Positions 1 to 12,237 of a stretch of DNA of 64,000 nt are shown here, in pieces; the first letter of the stretch is position 1; every line of letters begins with the position of its first letter. The stretch is from assembly GCF_000003855.2 (NCBI RefSeq), contig NW_003101680.1, positions 4,805,063 through 4,869,062 on the forward strand. Direction: 5' to 3'. The notes beneath the pieces are model-generated. The model had not been told where the DNA came from, did no database searches, and saw only the letters and a program-made list of their open reading frames with translations. Source of the stretch: Blastomyces gilchristii SLH14081. Its lineage: Eukaryota; Ascomycota; Eurotiomycetes; Onygenales; Ajellomycetaceae. Both the position numbers and the translations under genes were made by a program.

Positions 1-1437
1 CACGCACATAAACTCACTATCGGACTTCATCACTCACATCCATACTATCATAACATCTAGTCTCAGCTGCAAATTCAATACGCGAGTGTTCCTAAATACA
101 CTTACTTTTCCGTTCACCCATTACTACTTAGTCACCCTTAAACCAAAGAATAATATAAAAATATAAAAAAAACCAAAAAAATTCACAAATTAACCCATCC
201 CAAGACAACATCCCCAATGAAAAAAAGGAAAAAAAGAGAAAGAAAACACTAAGCGAAGGAAAAAAAGAGACAGAAAGAGAAAGAAAAAACCTTAAAAATC
301 AAAGAAAAAGAAAAAAATAAAAAATAAAAATAAAAAAAATCAAGATCACAGAGCTGCAGTATTCTCAAAATACTTACTTCTCAGAGTCTTTGTAATGTTT
401 ATTACTAACTGTGTATTTCTCACAGTGAGAGTAATACAGCTGTGATAAGTCATTATCTTAATATTATCTAATAAATAATCAGTATATATCTGTATAAATA
501 TGAATAATTAGAAAATATACACTTAAAAAGTGTGATCAGAGTGAACTCTGCTGTCACTTGAATAATATCAAGAATAGAATACTGAAATTGATGATTTCTC
601 TCATTGATTTCAGAGATAAGATATGTGAAGATGATCTTAAGAAATATAAGATTTTCTGACTTCTGATAAAAACAAATCTTATAAAGAGACTCTATTTTCA
701 TCATATCAGAGACTGAGTATTATTAAAAAGTATTACTTCAATACATATGTACTTACTGCAGTGATTCATTCTCTGCATATATAGCTGAGAGTTATAGCTT
801 TGTTATGCTGTATAACTCTTTCTAAGATGCTGCTACTGATTTATAACTCACACAGTCTCTCAGTTCAGTATATACTGTGTATATACAGCTCTGTGTGCTG
901 AGACTGTGTTAATCATTATAGTCTGACATAATACTCACTTTTTACAGGCCATGTTTTGTTTGATTAAGAGTGAGAGAGAAGAACATAACTGCTGTTTTAT
1001 TTAAGAGAAGATAAGTAATTGAATCTGTAGAAGATAATTTAATTTCTTCTGTATTTAAAATTTAATTAGTCTATACTCTTCAATTTGAGAGTTTCTGAGA
1101 GTGTTTTAATAGTTTTCATATCAGCTTGAAATTAGTGATTGATTGAAGAAGAGAAATGAGAGAAGAAAGAAATAAGAATAACTTATCTTTATAATATGAA
1201 AATAGAGAATTGCTGTAATTATTTATTCTAGTAATAAAGATCTGTTTTCTGCATGTATCTCTGATATAGATTATATAATAACTGTATATAAAGAATATTA
1301 ACAGTGCATGTATTGAATAAAGATAATATTATTATATAACACTGTAGCTGTTTCTGTACATCTCTGAAAGCTGTTAATATTTTCTTTAAGTCTTTTTATA
1401 TTTGATAAGTCAGTAATATATTTCAATACACTCTCTC

Positions 1438-1531
1438 TTTCATCATTATTATTATCATTATTATTATTATTATTATCACTATCATCATTATCATTATCAT
1501 CATTATTATTATTATTATCATTATTATTATA
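1438..1531. repeat. ATT/ATC trinucleotide repeat inside hAT
   Basis: The sequence is an imperfect (ATT)n/(ATC)n microsatellite. The matching complement sits in the inverted hAT copy at about 18020-18120, so the repeat was already present in the element before it duplicated. Confidence 0.85.
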
Positions 1532-1619
1532 TTATTTCTGACTGTCTCTTCAGCCTTTATCTCTCTTTAACACTCACTGAAATTAATTATATCATTTCTC
1601 TTTAAATATTCTGTGATTC

Positions 1620-2420
1620 TGTGAATCACTAAGATGCGTGAGCACTGTCACAGATTGAAAAGAGAGAAGAAGAAGATGTTTAAGCAAGAGAAGACAGATT
1701 GTAAGATATATTATAATGTCTTGAAGAGGCTCTGTAAGAGAGTAGAATAATAACAATTTTAAGTAACACTTCTGATAGATTTAAACTGAACTAAGTATAG
1801 AAATAATACAGATGACACTGTCTATAAGAGATTGAAGAAGAAGATAGTGAAGAGTCTTATACAGTAGTAGTAGAATCAAAAGAAGTTCTGAGAATGATTT
1901 AAGACTAAGATGAAGAGAGAGAGAGAGAAGAAGAGTATTACTGTAAATAAACAGTAGCAGAAGAAGATTAAGAGAGTATTAAAATAAGAGATAAGGAAGC
2001 TAAAACTGATAAGTTTTTTATTTATTAAGAGATAATGATATTTAATAATACTTCTATTCTCTAATTGATTAGCAGAAGCTGATAGAGAAGAAGAGAATTA
2101 AGATCTTATTCAGATCTTGAATGCACTTCATAATTCAGAATATTGAGAAGATAGCTCTACTCTCTGAGTATATCAATCTGCTTATCACTGAGATGAAACT
2201 CAAGACAGTAGATCAGAAAATACAGGATTTTAAGATACAGATTAATCTGACTGAGAAGAAGCAGTGAAAACCCTTCTCTGAGAAGATAGTGAAGAGAAAT
2301 TTTAAGATGATTATTATCTTAAATAAGAAGAAGAAGAAGAAGAAGAAGAATAAGAAGTAAATTATAAAGAATGATAAGAAGAATGAGAAAGAGAAGAAAG
2401 ATAATAAATAGAAAAAGTTT
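1620..2420 (+). pseudogene. Second degenerate coding-like region of hAT (Lys/Glu-rich)
   Basis: In the plus strand a Lys/Glu-rich reading with a helical look (about 2120-2360) ends in a run of AAG codons. Its form, a short amphipathic stretch followed by a basic tail, recalls the C-terminal tails of fungal pogo-type transposases, but I see no catalytic motif. The same sequence is present, inverted, in the other hAT copy (about 17190-17500). It may be a second ORF of this large hAT or an older passenger. Function is unknown. Confidence 0.3.
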
Positions 2421-3599
2421 TTTTCTTTTTATATTAATTAGTTATAAGTTCATAATTATTAGTAATTGAAATTAATTTTGAGTTTTTAAAAATTATTGTA
2501 CAAGTTGTAATCAAGTCAGAAATAATATATATGTATATATATATTTAACTATCATGATTCACAAATCACTATAATGTATAAGTATCAACATTTTTTCAAT
2601 ATTAATATTCATAATATTAATATATTTTTAATAATATTATCTGATAATGTAATTTGATAATACTCACTTTTATAATATTAATATATTTTAAGAAATATAA
2701 TAGAGATTAATCAAGATTATTTATTTACTTTTATACATTGATGATATCTAATCTGAGTTAGTACTAAAATTGTAACTAAGTTAAGAAATAAGATTATTTT
2801 CTTTTATATTAATTCTTCTTACACACATCAGTAATTAGTTATTGAAAATAAATTATTATCTTTCTTAAATTATTATTATATCTTCTGAATTCACTTCTTT
2901 TACTTCTGTTACTTCTATTGAAGATTTATAAACTCTTTAAGAAATTACTGTGAATTACAAAGTCTATATTATTTACAATTTAATACAGAATACTCTCTTT
3001 TAATTATAATAAATAATCACTTCATTCTTCACATCTGATTTCAGATCATGAAATTTATGAAAAACTTAACATAAATACTGAGATAAACTATGAAATAATT
3101 ATCAATAGATTATATTATAGATTACTGAAGAGTTATCTCTCTACTATAATCACTGTAACTTTATTCAGAAATATTCATCATGAACTGATTATAGTTCTGA
3201 AGAAATTTTCTGATATCTGAAGTCATCAGAATGCAGACAATAAAAGAAAAATAATCAGAAAATTACTACTGAGCTGATAAGTTACTCTATCAGATAATGA
3301 TTTTTGATAATACTAACTTTCTAATTTGAAGAAAATCATATGAAAATAATCATGTATTAGTACTCTGATTTCATAACTCTCATCTGATCACTTTTATGAA
3401 TAATTACTTTGTATATATCTCTGAATCTTTCTCTTTAATCAATTAAAAACTCTGAATTCTGAACACTTCTTCAAATACTTAATTCAAATCTTTATATTTC
3501 ATATCAATTCTGTCTTCAGTTCAATCTTGAGACACACTACAAAGTTAATATACAATATCTAGAATCAGAGTTAAAGAATTATTACAGAGTGTCTCTTAT

Positions 3600-5000
3600 A
3601 GTGAATGCATGAACTAGTACAAATAATCTTGCATTTATAAGAGTAATATGTTATTACATTGATGAGAACTGAACTTATCAAGAGATATTAATTGAATTTA
3701 AATCATTGATCAGTAGTCATACTAAGAATTATATAGCAGAGATATTAATAACTGTGATTAAAAATAACTATTAAGATATTAGTCTCAGTCTTCTTATAAT
3801 TACAACTGATAATGCTGTGAATAACTATACTATGATAAAGAGCTTAGAGTAAAAATTGACTTTGTATTTCTGAAATGATAAATAAAGTCATATTCTCTGT
3901 ATTACTTATATGATTTAACTTGTGATGTAAACACTGATAAAGAATCTTAACATTGAGATAAAGAATAATAAGATGACTGATTCTTGAGATGAGAATGAGA
4001 TGAAAGTAATTACTCAATTAACTTTTACATTCACTTTATAAAAGATAATGTTTTTTGATAATACTTTTTAATATTGCTTTTTAATAATGCTTTTTGATAA
4101 TACTACTATTAATTTTGAATAGATTGACTAATAATTTAAATATCACAGATTTGAAATATTGTTAATATGATTTATATCTTCTCTAAATAATAATAATGAT
4201 TTCATGATATTCAATAAACAAACAAATCAGTCATATCACTAAATATGATACAGAATGTTAGAATATAATAAAGTTCAATATATGAGATAACTGTTCAGAC
4301 TCTTTAATTGTGTCAGATAATTGATTATTAAGTGTAATACTCTGATTAAGAAAAGATTCAGATATTGAAAGTTTCTGATATAAAGTAAACTCAGTTGAAA
4401 TATATGATTGATTTACTGTTTCAGTTTTATAAGATAATAAAGACAGTTTTAATCACTTATACATCAATGCTGCAGTCAGTCTGATGAGTGTATAACAGTT
4501 TATTTACTTATCTTAAGAAGCAGTTGAATCACTTAAAAAGAAATTCAGTCTGAAATAATGCTATAGCACAGGCTATTATTACTGTAAGAAATAAACTAAC
4601 ATATTACTACAGTAAAACTGAACAATCTTTTACAGAGTACTATGCTGTAGCAGCTCTACTAGATTTCTCTTATTAAGTTAATATCTACACTTCTCAAGAT
4701 TGAACAGAGAAGAAATGAGACTTATATATTAAATTAGTCTGAAACTACTACAATGCTAACTATCAGAGATTTGAATAAGCAGATATTTAAAATATAGAGA
4801 TAGTAAAATACAATTCTCTAGTAAGTAATAATCTTTAATAACACTTTATATTACATAGAACTATAATACTAACTTTGAAACAGAACTTATATACATTGAT
4901 TACAACTGAAAATCAGGCAAAACTACATACTTATAAAACTAAATTTAACTGCTATCTTTAAGATAATCTGATGAATTTATACACTAAATCAATTCTAGAG
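3600..5000 (+). pseudogene. hAT transposase remnant
   Basis: The plus-strand reading in the region of 3660-4010 gives a run ending in ITTDNAVNN (3799-3825), which matches the hAT catalytic-core motif around the DNA-N-N block. It is followed by a CITYMI-type stretch like the conserved C-x-A-H-x-I segment of hAT transposases. Further on (about 4620-4790) a broken AVAALLDFSY-like segment resembles the region before the C-terminal dimerisation domain. Stop codons, many in the place of Trp codons, interrupt all frames, so no protein is made. The family call rests on these motifs plus the 8-bp TSD of the sister copy. Confidence 0.65.
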
Positions 5001-5616
5001 TTATAAAAAATTGTTGAGAGTATATATTCAACTGTTGCACTGATGATATATGATATTCTGATAATTTTATTGACAGAGATGAGAATGAAGTGAAAGTTCA
5101 ACTCAAGTTAAAATATTTATCACTATTATCAGAGATAATTACAAGAAGAAATAATCAAGAAACTCATGATTATACAACATAGAATTATCAGATAGTTTAA
5201 TATCTCTGATCACAGTATATCAGAGAAGTGTAGTTTTCATAAGAAAGTAAATAATAAACTTGCACAAGAATGTATTTAGTTATTTCATGAGCATTATCAA
5301 TAATTGTTATTAAATTCTAATTATATAAGCAATCACTGAATGAACTGAATGAGACTGATTTTAATCTTCAGTCTCAGTCTCATTCTGATTTTGAAAGAAT
5401 AATTATCTTTCACAGTTTATTCTGAGAAATTACTCTCATTTCACTGTTCTTGAATTAAATCTGGTCATTTTTCATGCTATTTCTCTCAGAAATGATTCAT
5501 TTTCAGATTTTTTTGAGGCTTGATTCTGGTGGGACTCACGCCAAGCAATGTATGAGACCAGATCAAATGAAACCAAATGTGAAATTCATGATCCCGCCGG
5601 CCAGTCTAAGTCTGTT

Positions 5617-5707
5617 ATATTAATATATCTATCTTTAAGACTTTGTTCTCTTTTCTTTTATCATAATATTTTCAAATGATTTCAAAGTATTGAAAGATGT
5701 TAAAATA
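5617..5707 (+). mobile_element. LINE 3' fragment, part 1 (split by gypsy-A)
   Basis: This stretch matches the complement of 10060-10160 in the LINE part of the chimeric retroposon. It continues, after removal of gypsy-A and its TSD, at 20155. The LINE was therefore present before gypsy-A arrived. The 8 bases next to the hAT end (5609-5616) may be the hAT target duplication. Confidence 0.75.
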
Positions 5708-5712
5708 CTGTA
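5708..5712. repeat. Target-site duplication CTGTA of gypsy-A (left)
   Basis: CTGTA here and at 20150-20154 flanks two 310-bp LTRs. This fits the 5-bp duplication made by Ty3/gypsy integrases. Confidence 0.85.
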
Positions 5713-6022
5713 TGTAAGAGGCCCACGCTGAATAGATTGGTATGATATTGATAGGTCTTATATAACAAAGAGAAAAATATTAGAGAAGGAAAAGAAAGAA
5801 AAAGTGTGAGAATTGATGATTGAAGTGAATATTTATACGCGTATGTGATGATGTATGCAGTGAAGCTTCAGAGTGGAAGAATCTATATATGTTAGTAGCA
5901 GCTGAGAATCAGTGATTGAGAATGGCTGAGAATTGAAGTGTATATATTCAAGAATGAAGTAGTTGAAATCTGTGAAGTGTAACAGAATAGTCTATATAAT
6001 TGATCAGATGCAGCCTGTCATA
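5713..6022 (-). repeat. gypsy-A 3' LTR
   Basis: It begins TGTAAGAGG on the plus strand and aligns along its whole length with 19840-20149, differing mostly by C/T and G/A. The terminal inverted pair TGTAA/TTACA is seen when the two copies are compared. On the minus strand a purine-rich tract (complement of 6023-6040) sits just upstream, as expected for a polypurine tract. Confidence 0.88.
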
Positions 6023-6099
6023 TTAGTTCCTTCTTTTCAGAAGCAGTTCTCATCAGTCAAGAACTGCTGTTTCAGATAATGTAGAACTCAGAGTTCAGG

Positions 6100-9000
6100 T
6101 TGAGAGATTATATCTGACTCATTTCATAAGATATTGTCAGCTGCAGCTGTGAGGTCTCTCATTGAGAATATTCTCAATCTCTCACTCAAGCTTATTATCT
6201 TCTTCTATGATGCCTGGCAGCTGTCAGTTGAAAGTCAGTTGAGAAGGGAACAGGTCAGTGATAGCATAGTGAAGCAAGCTTGTGTGAAAAACATTATGAA
6301 TGTCTGATGAGGTGTCAAGATAGTAGTTATGACTATCTAGAACTTCTATCACTTTATACCTGACATGGCAGTAATCTAGCATACAAGATGAACATGTTGT
6401 TTATATGTTCTTGAGATTCAATTATACAAGATCTTCTATCTTATACTGCTCTGTGAAATCTTGTCAGATATTGACTTGATCTTCTTGATCTTATTTAGTG
6501 ATTGTCATGAAGACCTCTGCTCAGTTGCAGACATCTTGAAGCTTTGTTACTATATTATCAGTGATCTCAATTGAACTTCAGAGATTTGATGTGAACTGTG
6601 TAATCTCTAGAAGATTCAACACCTTCATGTGATAACTGTGTATAAGGAAGAACAGGCTTATATCTGTTGAAACAGCATCTCATTCATTGATAGTGATCTC
6701 TGTGTGTAGAAGCAGGTCATGTCAATCATCTTATAAGTAGTTACAGAACTTACAGAGATAATTCTTTACAGTCTGAATTATCTATTCTGATATATTATCA
6801 GTCTCAGAGTGATAGACAGTTGACAGACAGTATATAATCTTGAAAACTTGATAGATTCTTATTCAGAGAGTACTCATGAATTAATGACTCTGATTCAATA
6901 CTATAGATCTCAGCAATTCATGTATTTAATAGAACAGACTCTGTAGAAAAGCTTCAGTGACTTATTCAGTATTCATCTTATTACAAGATTTCAATATTAT
7001 ATCTTTGCTCAATTGATTTATAATGATCAGAATGTTTCTATAACTCTTACTCTCAGAGAGATTAATAGTGAAGTCAATTATCACATCTTATCAGATTCTA
7101 TCAGAGATATCAAGTGATTTCAGCAGGCCTTTTCTACAGTTCTTTCATGAGATGATGAAAGAATAACAGTTGCAGTTTCAGACAAAACATCTGATGCTAT
7201 TTAATATCTCAGGTTAGTAGAATTCTCAAGAGATTATTTAATATAGTTATTCACAGTCTGAATAATCAATTATATATAAATCATGCATCTCTTGCATTAT
7301 CTAAGTGTGTAAGAGTTCAGAGTGAGAGACTCAGCATTATTCATGAAATTACAGAGTATTACTGTTATCTATTAAACATTCTGAGATGTCAGTCTTTATA
7401 TGTAATTCTGAAGAGAATTGAGACACTTCTTATTATACTGCTTCAATGAGGGTTTAGAGAAGTTCATCAGTCTAAGCTGCTGTATGCCATAGTTCATTCA
7501 GTGTAGAAGAAGTGAAGATATCAGTGTCAGTTCAGAGAGAGAGTGTTCTAATCAGAGAAGTATATATAGTGCCATGAATAATCTCATTATAATCAACTAA
7601 TATCTTCAGGTTCAAGAGCTGGTGTTCTTGATTCATTCAGTATGTGTCTGTCATATTGAACAGCATATCTTGTTCTTGTTATGAGAGTGCATCTGTCATT
7701 GAGTTCTGGCTGCTAGAGTGATAGTGTATTGTAAAATGAAAGCAGCTTAGAAACTTGAATTATTATATCTATCATTCAGTGAGTTTACAGATAGTTGTAA
7801 AGTATTTAAGATTCTTATAATCTGTGATTATCTCAAATTCAGAGACATTTCAGAGTTCAGAGTCTTATTCTTCTAGACAGTGTATAATTATGAGAAGTTT
7901 CTTATCATAGATCTTATAATTGCATTCAGCAGAACTCAGTTTCTTAGATATGAAGATGTATGATTATAAGACATCTTCATCATCATATTACAATATAGCT
8001 TCTTCTGTGACATAGTCAGAGGAATCAGCTTTAATAACTGTCTCACAATCAGAATTGAATATTATCAGTAGAGAGATATTAATGAACATCTTCTTCATCT
8101 GTGTAAATGCAGCTTCAGTGTTCACTGATCATTGAAATACTGAGTCTTTCTTAGTGAGTTCTGTAAGTAGTGTCATAATATCTGAAAAGTTTTGTATAAA
8201 TCACTGATAGAAGTTAGTAAATTCAATGAAGCTTTATACATCTTTCACAGTATGTGAAACTTCTTATTCAAGAATGACAGAGATCTTCTCAGAATTCATT
8301 TGAATTCTCTTGTCAGCTTCTATGATGAAATCTAAGTATTTAGTACTCTTAACTTCAAAATCATACTTGTTAATATCAATTGATAGTTCTGCTTCTTATA
8401 GTTATTGTAATACTCTTCACATATGCTCTTGATACTCTTTTTTGAATTTATCAGTGAAGATGAGAATGTTATCTAGATAAGCAGATACAAACTTATTAAG
8501 AAAATCTCAGAGTGCTCAGTTGATATACTTCTGAAATATACTGAGAGTGTTAGCTAGTTCAAAGAGTGTGACTATTCATTCAAAGAGATCATAACATGTT
8601 CAGAATGCTATAAGTCATTCATCTTCTTTGATAATTCAAATCTTATGAAATGCAGTGATGACATCTAGCTTTATAAATTATTGAGCTCATCTAATATATG
8701 CTAGAGTTTCATTGATGAGAGATAAGAGATAACAATCTTTTCTTATCAATCTGTTCAGACCTCAATAGTTCACACAGAATCAGAGTTCTTCACCTGACTT
8801 CTTTGCAAAGAGAATAGAAGCTGCAGCAGAAGAGTTGCTAATATATATAAATTTCTTATTCAACAGATCATTGAGTGTCTTCTGAAGAAGAAGAAGTTCA
8901 TCTCAAGACATATTATAAAGAAGATCTCATAGTGATTTAAAATTCTTATCATTCTTCTTTTCTAACTTGATACTGTGATTCACTTCTGAGTCTTGTAAAG

Positions 9001-9690
9001 AGAGTATATTCATAATGTTATCTTATCAGAAGACATCTAGATATTCATGATATTATTAAGAGAGTTTTATGTGAGAATCTGTTATTATAGTACAGAATAA
9101 CTTTTCTAGAGCTTTCTTGATATCAGTCAGACTGATGAAATAGATTGATATATAATTCTGTCATCAGTGACTTTATCAGTGACTCTGTCAGCAGTTTTGA
9201 TAATAACTTCTTTTTCAGAGCATTTTATAAGTATTGACAGAGATCTGTGTAAGATTCATAGTTTTGTAAATATTTTCTTTGTAAATCCTATTATTATTCA
9301 GAAATATTAAGCTTCTGTTTTCAGCATTCAACAAGATACCTTGTTCAGATAGTCAGACAAGTTCTAGTATGAGATTATAGTCAAGATTCTCAACTTCATA
9401 TACATAGAAATCTTCATATTGATGTTCTTCAACATCTATATTTAGTTTCATCATGTAATGAGTGTGAATGTCTTTTAAATCATCAAATTCTGCAAGGAGT
9501 CAGAGTCTTGATAAGAGAATACACTGAAGGTTATAATATCTTATGATTGAAGATTTAATCATTGTGTAATGACATAGACTGCTGTCTATCATGACTTTCA
9601 TATTATACATGTTATCTATCACAGTAGATACAAGAATTGCATTCATTGTTATTTTCTCTTCAAATTATCATTGTTTGATCTCTTCAAGCT
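6100..9690 (-). pseudogene. gypsy-A pol remnant: protease, RT, RNase H, integrase
   Basis: Minus-strand reading gives a protease-like block (VMIDSS, about 9560-9640), an RT block with a YRGLN motif (about 8720-8810) and the catalytic box read as YLDNIL near 8460-8490, and an RNase H region (about 7800-8150). An integrase C-terminal core segment resembling the LSTxYHxxTD block lies near 6780-6830. The order is that of Ty3/gypsy, with integrase after RT. Stop codons where Trp is expected and Gly-to-Ser/Asp or Pro-to-Ser changes run through it, so it is inactive. Confidence 0.8.
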
Positions 9691-9825
9691 TCTGTTTACA
9701 AATTTGAACAGAAGCTAATCTTTTCTCTGTTTCATCAGAGTATTCTCATAGTTATCTTCTAAATTCTTCTCTAATGTAATGTGATTGATGCAGACAGGCA
9801 CTGGTTCATTCTTTGAGTGAGAAGA

Positions 9826-9836
9826 TATATAGACTG

Positions 9837-9838
<2 letters not shown>
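9826..9838. repeat. Target-site duplication of chimeric retroposon (left)
   Basis: TATATAGACTGAT here matches TATATAGGCTGAT at 12238-12250, with one G/A difference. The exact length (12-15 bp) is ambiguous because the tail starts with TTA. Confidence 0.8.

Positions 9839-9872
<34 letters not shown>
9839..9872 (-). repeat. (TAA)n 3' tail of retroposon
   Basis: An uninterrupted TTA repeat of about eleven units lies at the 3' end of the minus-strand LINE sequence. The same kind of tail is present on the LINE copies at 14534 and near 20285. Confidence 0.9.
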
Positions 9873-9876
<4 letters not shown>

Positions 9877-10199
9877 TTCAATTATAGATGTATGCAGTCA
9901 GAGACTATGACATCTACCTGAGAACTTTTAGTTCTCAGAGTTTTTCCTATATCTGTAAAGTTAACTATTATACATTCATCAATTTCAGATATGCAAAATC
10001 AGAAAATTCCAGCTCAGAATATAAAAACTGTTTACAAATTGCAGTGTTTTAATATCATCTCATACTTTGAAATCATTTGACAATATCATGACAAAGGAAA
10101 AGAGAACACAGTCTTAAAGATAGACACATTAAATAGATAGACAGAAAGAAATTGAAAGAAAAAGATAAAATAAAGAAAGACTGTAATAAAACAAATTAT

Positions 10200-11480
10200 T
10201 AAAAAATAGTATATAGCTGTTTTAACAGACTATATCTGGTTGATTTCCTTCTCTTCATATTCAGATAATTCTGAATTTAGTCATTTTCTTATAGCTGCTT
10301 GAGTTTCTGATAGAAAGTCTATTAAGTATTTAATTCCTGTCTCAGTTGAGAATAAGAATCTCATATTTAATTAATTTAGATCATACTTCTCTTTCAATCT
10401 GACTCTGAGACTATTGTATAATACACAGTGCATTACAATATGCTCAGAATTCTTATTTATATTGCAGAATGAGCATTCTATTAAGTCAAATCTATCATCA
10501 AATCTTTGTATATAAGATTTAAAATAGCCATATTCTAGTTTCAGCTGTATTATAGATGAGAATATTTTCTTTTTATATTTAATTGAACAAGATTTTCACT
10601 TGGGTTTTATTTCAAATCTTGAATAATGTATACTCTTCTTTTGTTTTTACCAGCTTTCATTTCACTTATCTAAACAAGATTCTTTTATTTTTCTCTTTAT
10701 AAAAGATCAGAACATAATTTTTTGAATAGATCTGCTTAATTCTGCACTCTTTTTTACAGCTGAATCAGTCAATTCATTGTCATGAATATTCATATGAGTA
10801 GAAACTCAGTGTAGATGAATTATCAGCTTTAATATTCTTCTCTTTTGAATTTTTAAAACAGAGTTTAAGATCAGTTCAAGATTCATTTAATTATTATAAA
10901 TCTGACTATTTCTAAGTCTTTTTAAAGCAGCTTGACTATCAGAGAATATTCATATTTCTTTCAAACAATTTCCTCTTTTATAAGATTTTATTTCAATGAG
11001 TTTGAAAGCTTTCACTATTATAAATAGTTCAGTATCAAAGACTTCACATTCAGAGCCTAGATTTCAGAAATCTGAGATAAAATTAATATTATCTTCAGTA
11101 TAAGCAATGTCTGTATCTAATCTATTCAAGTTCTCATTTTTTGAGTCATCTGAATAAATCAGAATAGAGTCTTTTATATTAATTGTAGAAATTCTCTTCA
11201 AATGCTGTTCATATTCTTTCTCTTTTAATAGTTCACTTATTTATAAGTCTATAAGAGATTCAAGCTTTTCTCTTCAGAGAGATAACTTCTCATGATCAAC
11301 TTTTTCAACATTTAAAGAAGAAAATTGATTTTTAATCAGAGAGTATAGTCTATACAGTTGAGAAGGCATTTTCTTTGAAGAATTATTTTCATTTCAATCA
11401 AGAAATCTATTTCAATTCAGTTCATTTTCAGAGTTAATTGATGGAAATGAAGAAGAGACTCTTTCTCTGATTATATGACT
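10200..11480 (-). pseudogene. LINE RNase H and C-terminal remnant (Tad1-like)
   Basis: The minus-strand frame has few stops and carries an RNase H core. An ILIYSDDS segment lies near 11150, an E-F-D-x-E-L-F block lies further on, and IFSDSQAALKRL is near 10930. A Cys-rich tail with C-x2-C-type spacing follows, then a stop near 10228. This is the usual 3' half of fungal Tad1-clade LINEs, where RNase H follows RT. The RT and endonuclease parts are absent, so it is 5' truncated or fused. Confidence 0.7.
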
Positions 11481-11489
11481 ACAGATACT

Positions 11490-12147
11490 AGTCACCCGCA
11501 GGATGCATCTTAAGCTAATTACATTTAACCCTCTATAATTAACCGACCACCGCATCCATTCTCTCGGGCCAGTCACTAATTTCCAGGGGTGTTAGTTAGT
11601 GACTGCCACTGCCTACTTGGTGGTGTACACACCAAGCTTCCGGTTGCTGATCTCGGCCTCATTAGATGCTCATAGGCCTATCAATCAGCCATCATGGCCT
11701 CACCCCGTGTTAGAGACTAATCATAGGCTTGATGACTGCAGTCCTCCCTGCCAGTATTAGGGCTTGGCAGGGAGCTTGCAGGCTCTAGCCTATCAGGGTG
11801 CCCTGCCTAGGGCCTAGATGCGCGTCTAGGCCTGCTAGTTGGGTGGTTTTCAAAATCATTCCCTGTATTTGGGGGGGAGCTAGGCTCCGATGACAGCCCT
11901 AGTTAGAGACTCACTTAAGTAGTGTATAACCACTACATTAGGCTTGACTCTATATCGTTAGAACCTTGACGGGTGCACAGTAGGATAGTGGGACATTGGC
12001 ACCCCATGCCGGCTCTGGTGGGTGTTCGCAGGATCTCACTTAACTAGTGACTTGGCTTGCAGTAGAGAGTTCTACCCCGCACCAAGCCTTACTAATTAGG
12101 CTCAGCCCCTATTACATGGGGGCTTTCATGGGTAAGAAGTGGCAGGT
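11490..12147 (-). ncRNA. Unmutated, hairpin-rich non-coding body of the chimeric retroposon
   Basis: This stretch is GC-normal and full of CG, CC and GG, in contrast to the sequence on both sides. No long frame exists on either strand. Several perfect hairpins can be read: 11570-11579 with 11596-11605 (10 bp); 11616-11622 with 11630-11636 (7 bp); 11745-11753 with 11765-11773 (9 bp); 11811-11818 with 11825-11832 (8 bp); 11919-11924 with 11931-11936 (6 bp); 12104-12109 with 12119-12124 (6 bp). It may be transcribed from the tRNA-like promoter. Function is unknown. Confidence 0.5.
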
Positions 12148-12237
12148 GCCAGCGGTGGGATTCGAACCCACGCACCCCTAATGTGTGCGGCCTTGGTTAC
12201 CAGTCTTACCAACTGGGCCACGCTGGCTATATAGGCT
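12148..12237 (-). other. tRNA-like head with Pol III A and B boxes
   Basis: The minus strand shows a 7-bp acceptor stem (GCCAGCG / CGCTGGC), an A-box-like TGGCCCAGTTGG, a 5-bp T-stem around GTTCGAAT and a perfect B box GGTTCGAATCC. The middle does not fold as a normal tRNA: the D-arm is enlarged, a CGCAC/GTGCG stem encloses a nine-base loop, and no clear anticodon can be set. It therefore looks like a SINE-type promoter and not a working tRNA gene. Confidence 0.65.

Larger units (their letters stand above)
1..5608 (+). mobile_element. hAT-family DNA transposon, left copy, cut by window start
   Basis: This is the inverted counterpart of the complete hAT element at 13442-19792. The two align from 5608 back to about base 70, where the window cuts off the remaining end. 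The inner terminus reads GGCCAGTCTA at 5599-5608, the complement of the TAGACTGGCC that starts the other copy. Base composition is very AT-rich and the frames are broken by mutation. A transposase remnant lies at about 3600-5000. The first 150 bases keep several CG and CC dinucleotides that the other copy has lost, so the two copies were mutated unequally. The TSD cannot be tested because the outer end is missing. Confidence 0.8.
9838..12237 (-). mobile_element. Chimeric retroposon: tRNA-like head, hairpin body, LINE 3' half, (TAA)n tail
   Basis: Read on the minus strand, the element starts exactly with a tRNA-like sequence (12237-12148). It continues with about 650 bases of GC-normal, non-coding, hairpin-rich body (12147 to about 11490), then about 1.6 kb of heavily mutated LINE RNase H coding and 3' sequence (about 11480-9872), and ends in a TAA-repeat tail. 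The 12-15-bp duplication flanks the whole block, so it looks like a single LINE-machinery insertion into gypsy-A. Alternatives are two coincident insertions, or 5' template switching during LINE retrotransposition. I do not know a described family with this structure. Confidence 0.65.

Noticed and set aside
9838..9872. CRISPR or satellite array
   Set aside because: The TTA repeat is the tail of a LINE-type insertion; no spacer-repeat structure exists anywhere in the window.
12148..12237. Functional tRNA gene
   Set aside because: Acceptor and T stems are perfect, but the D and anticodon arms do not fold normally and no anticodon can be set.
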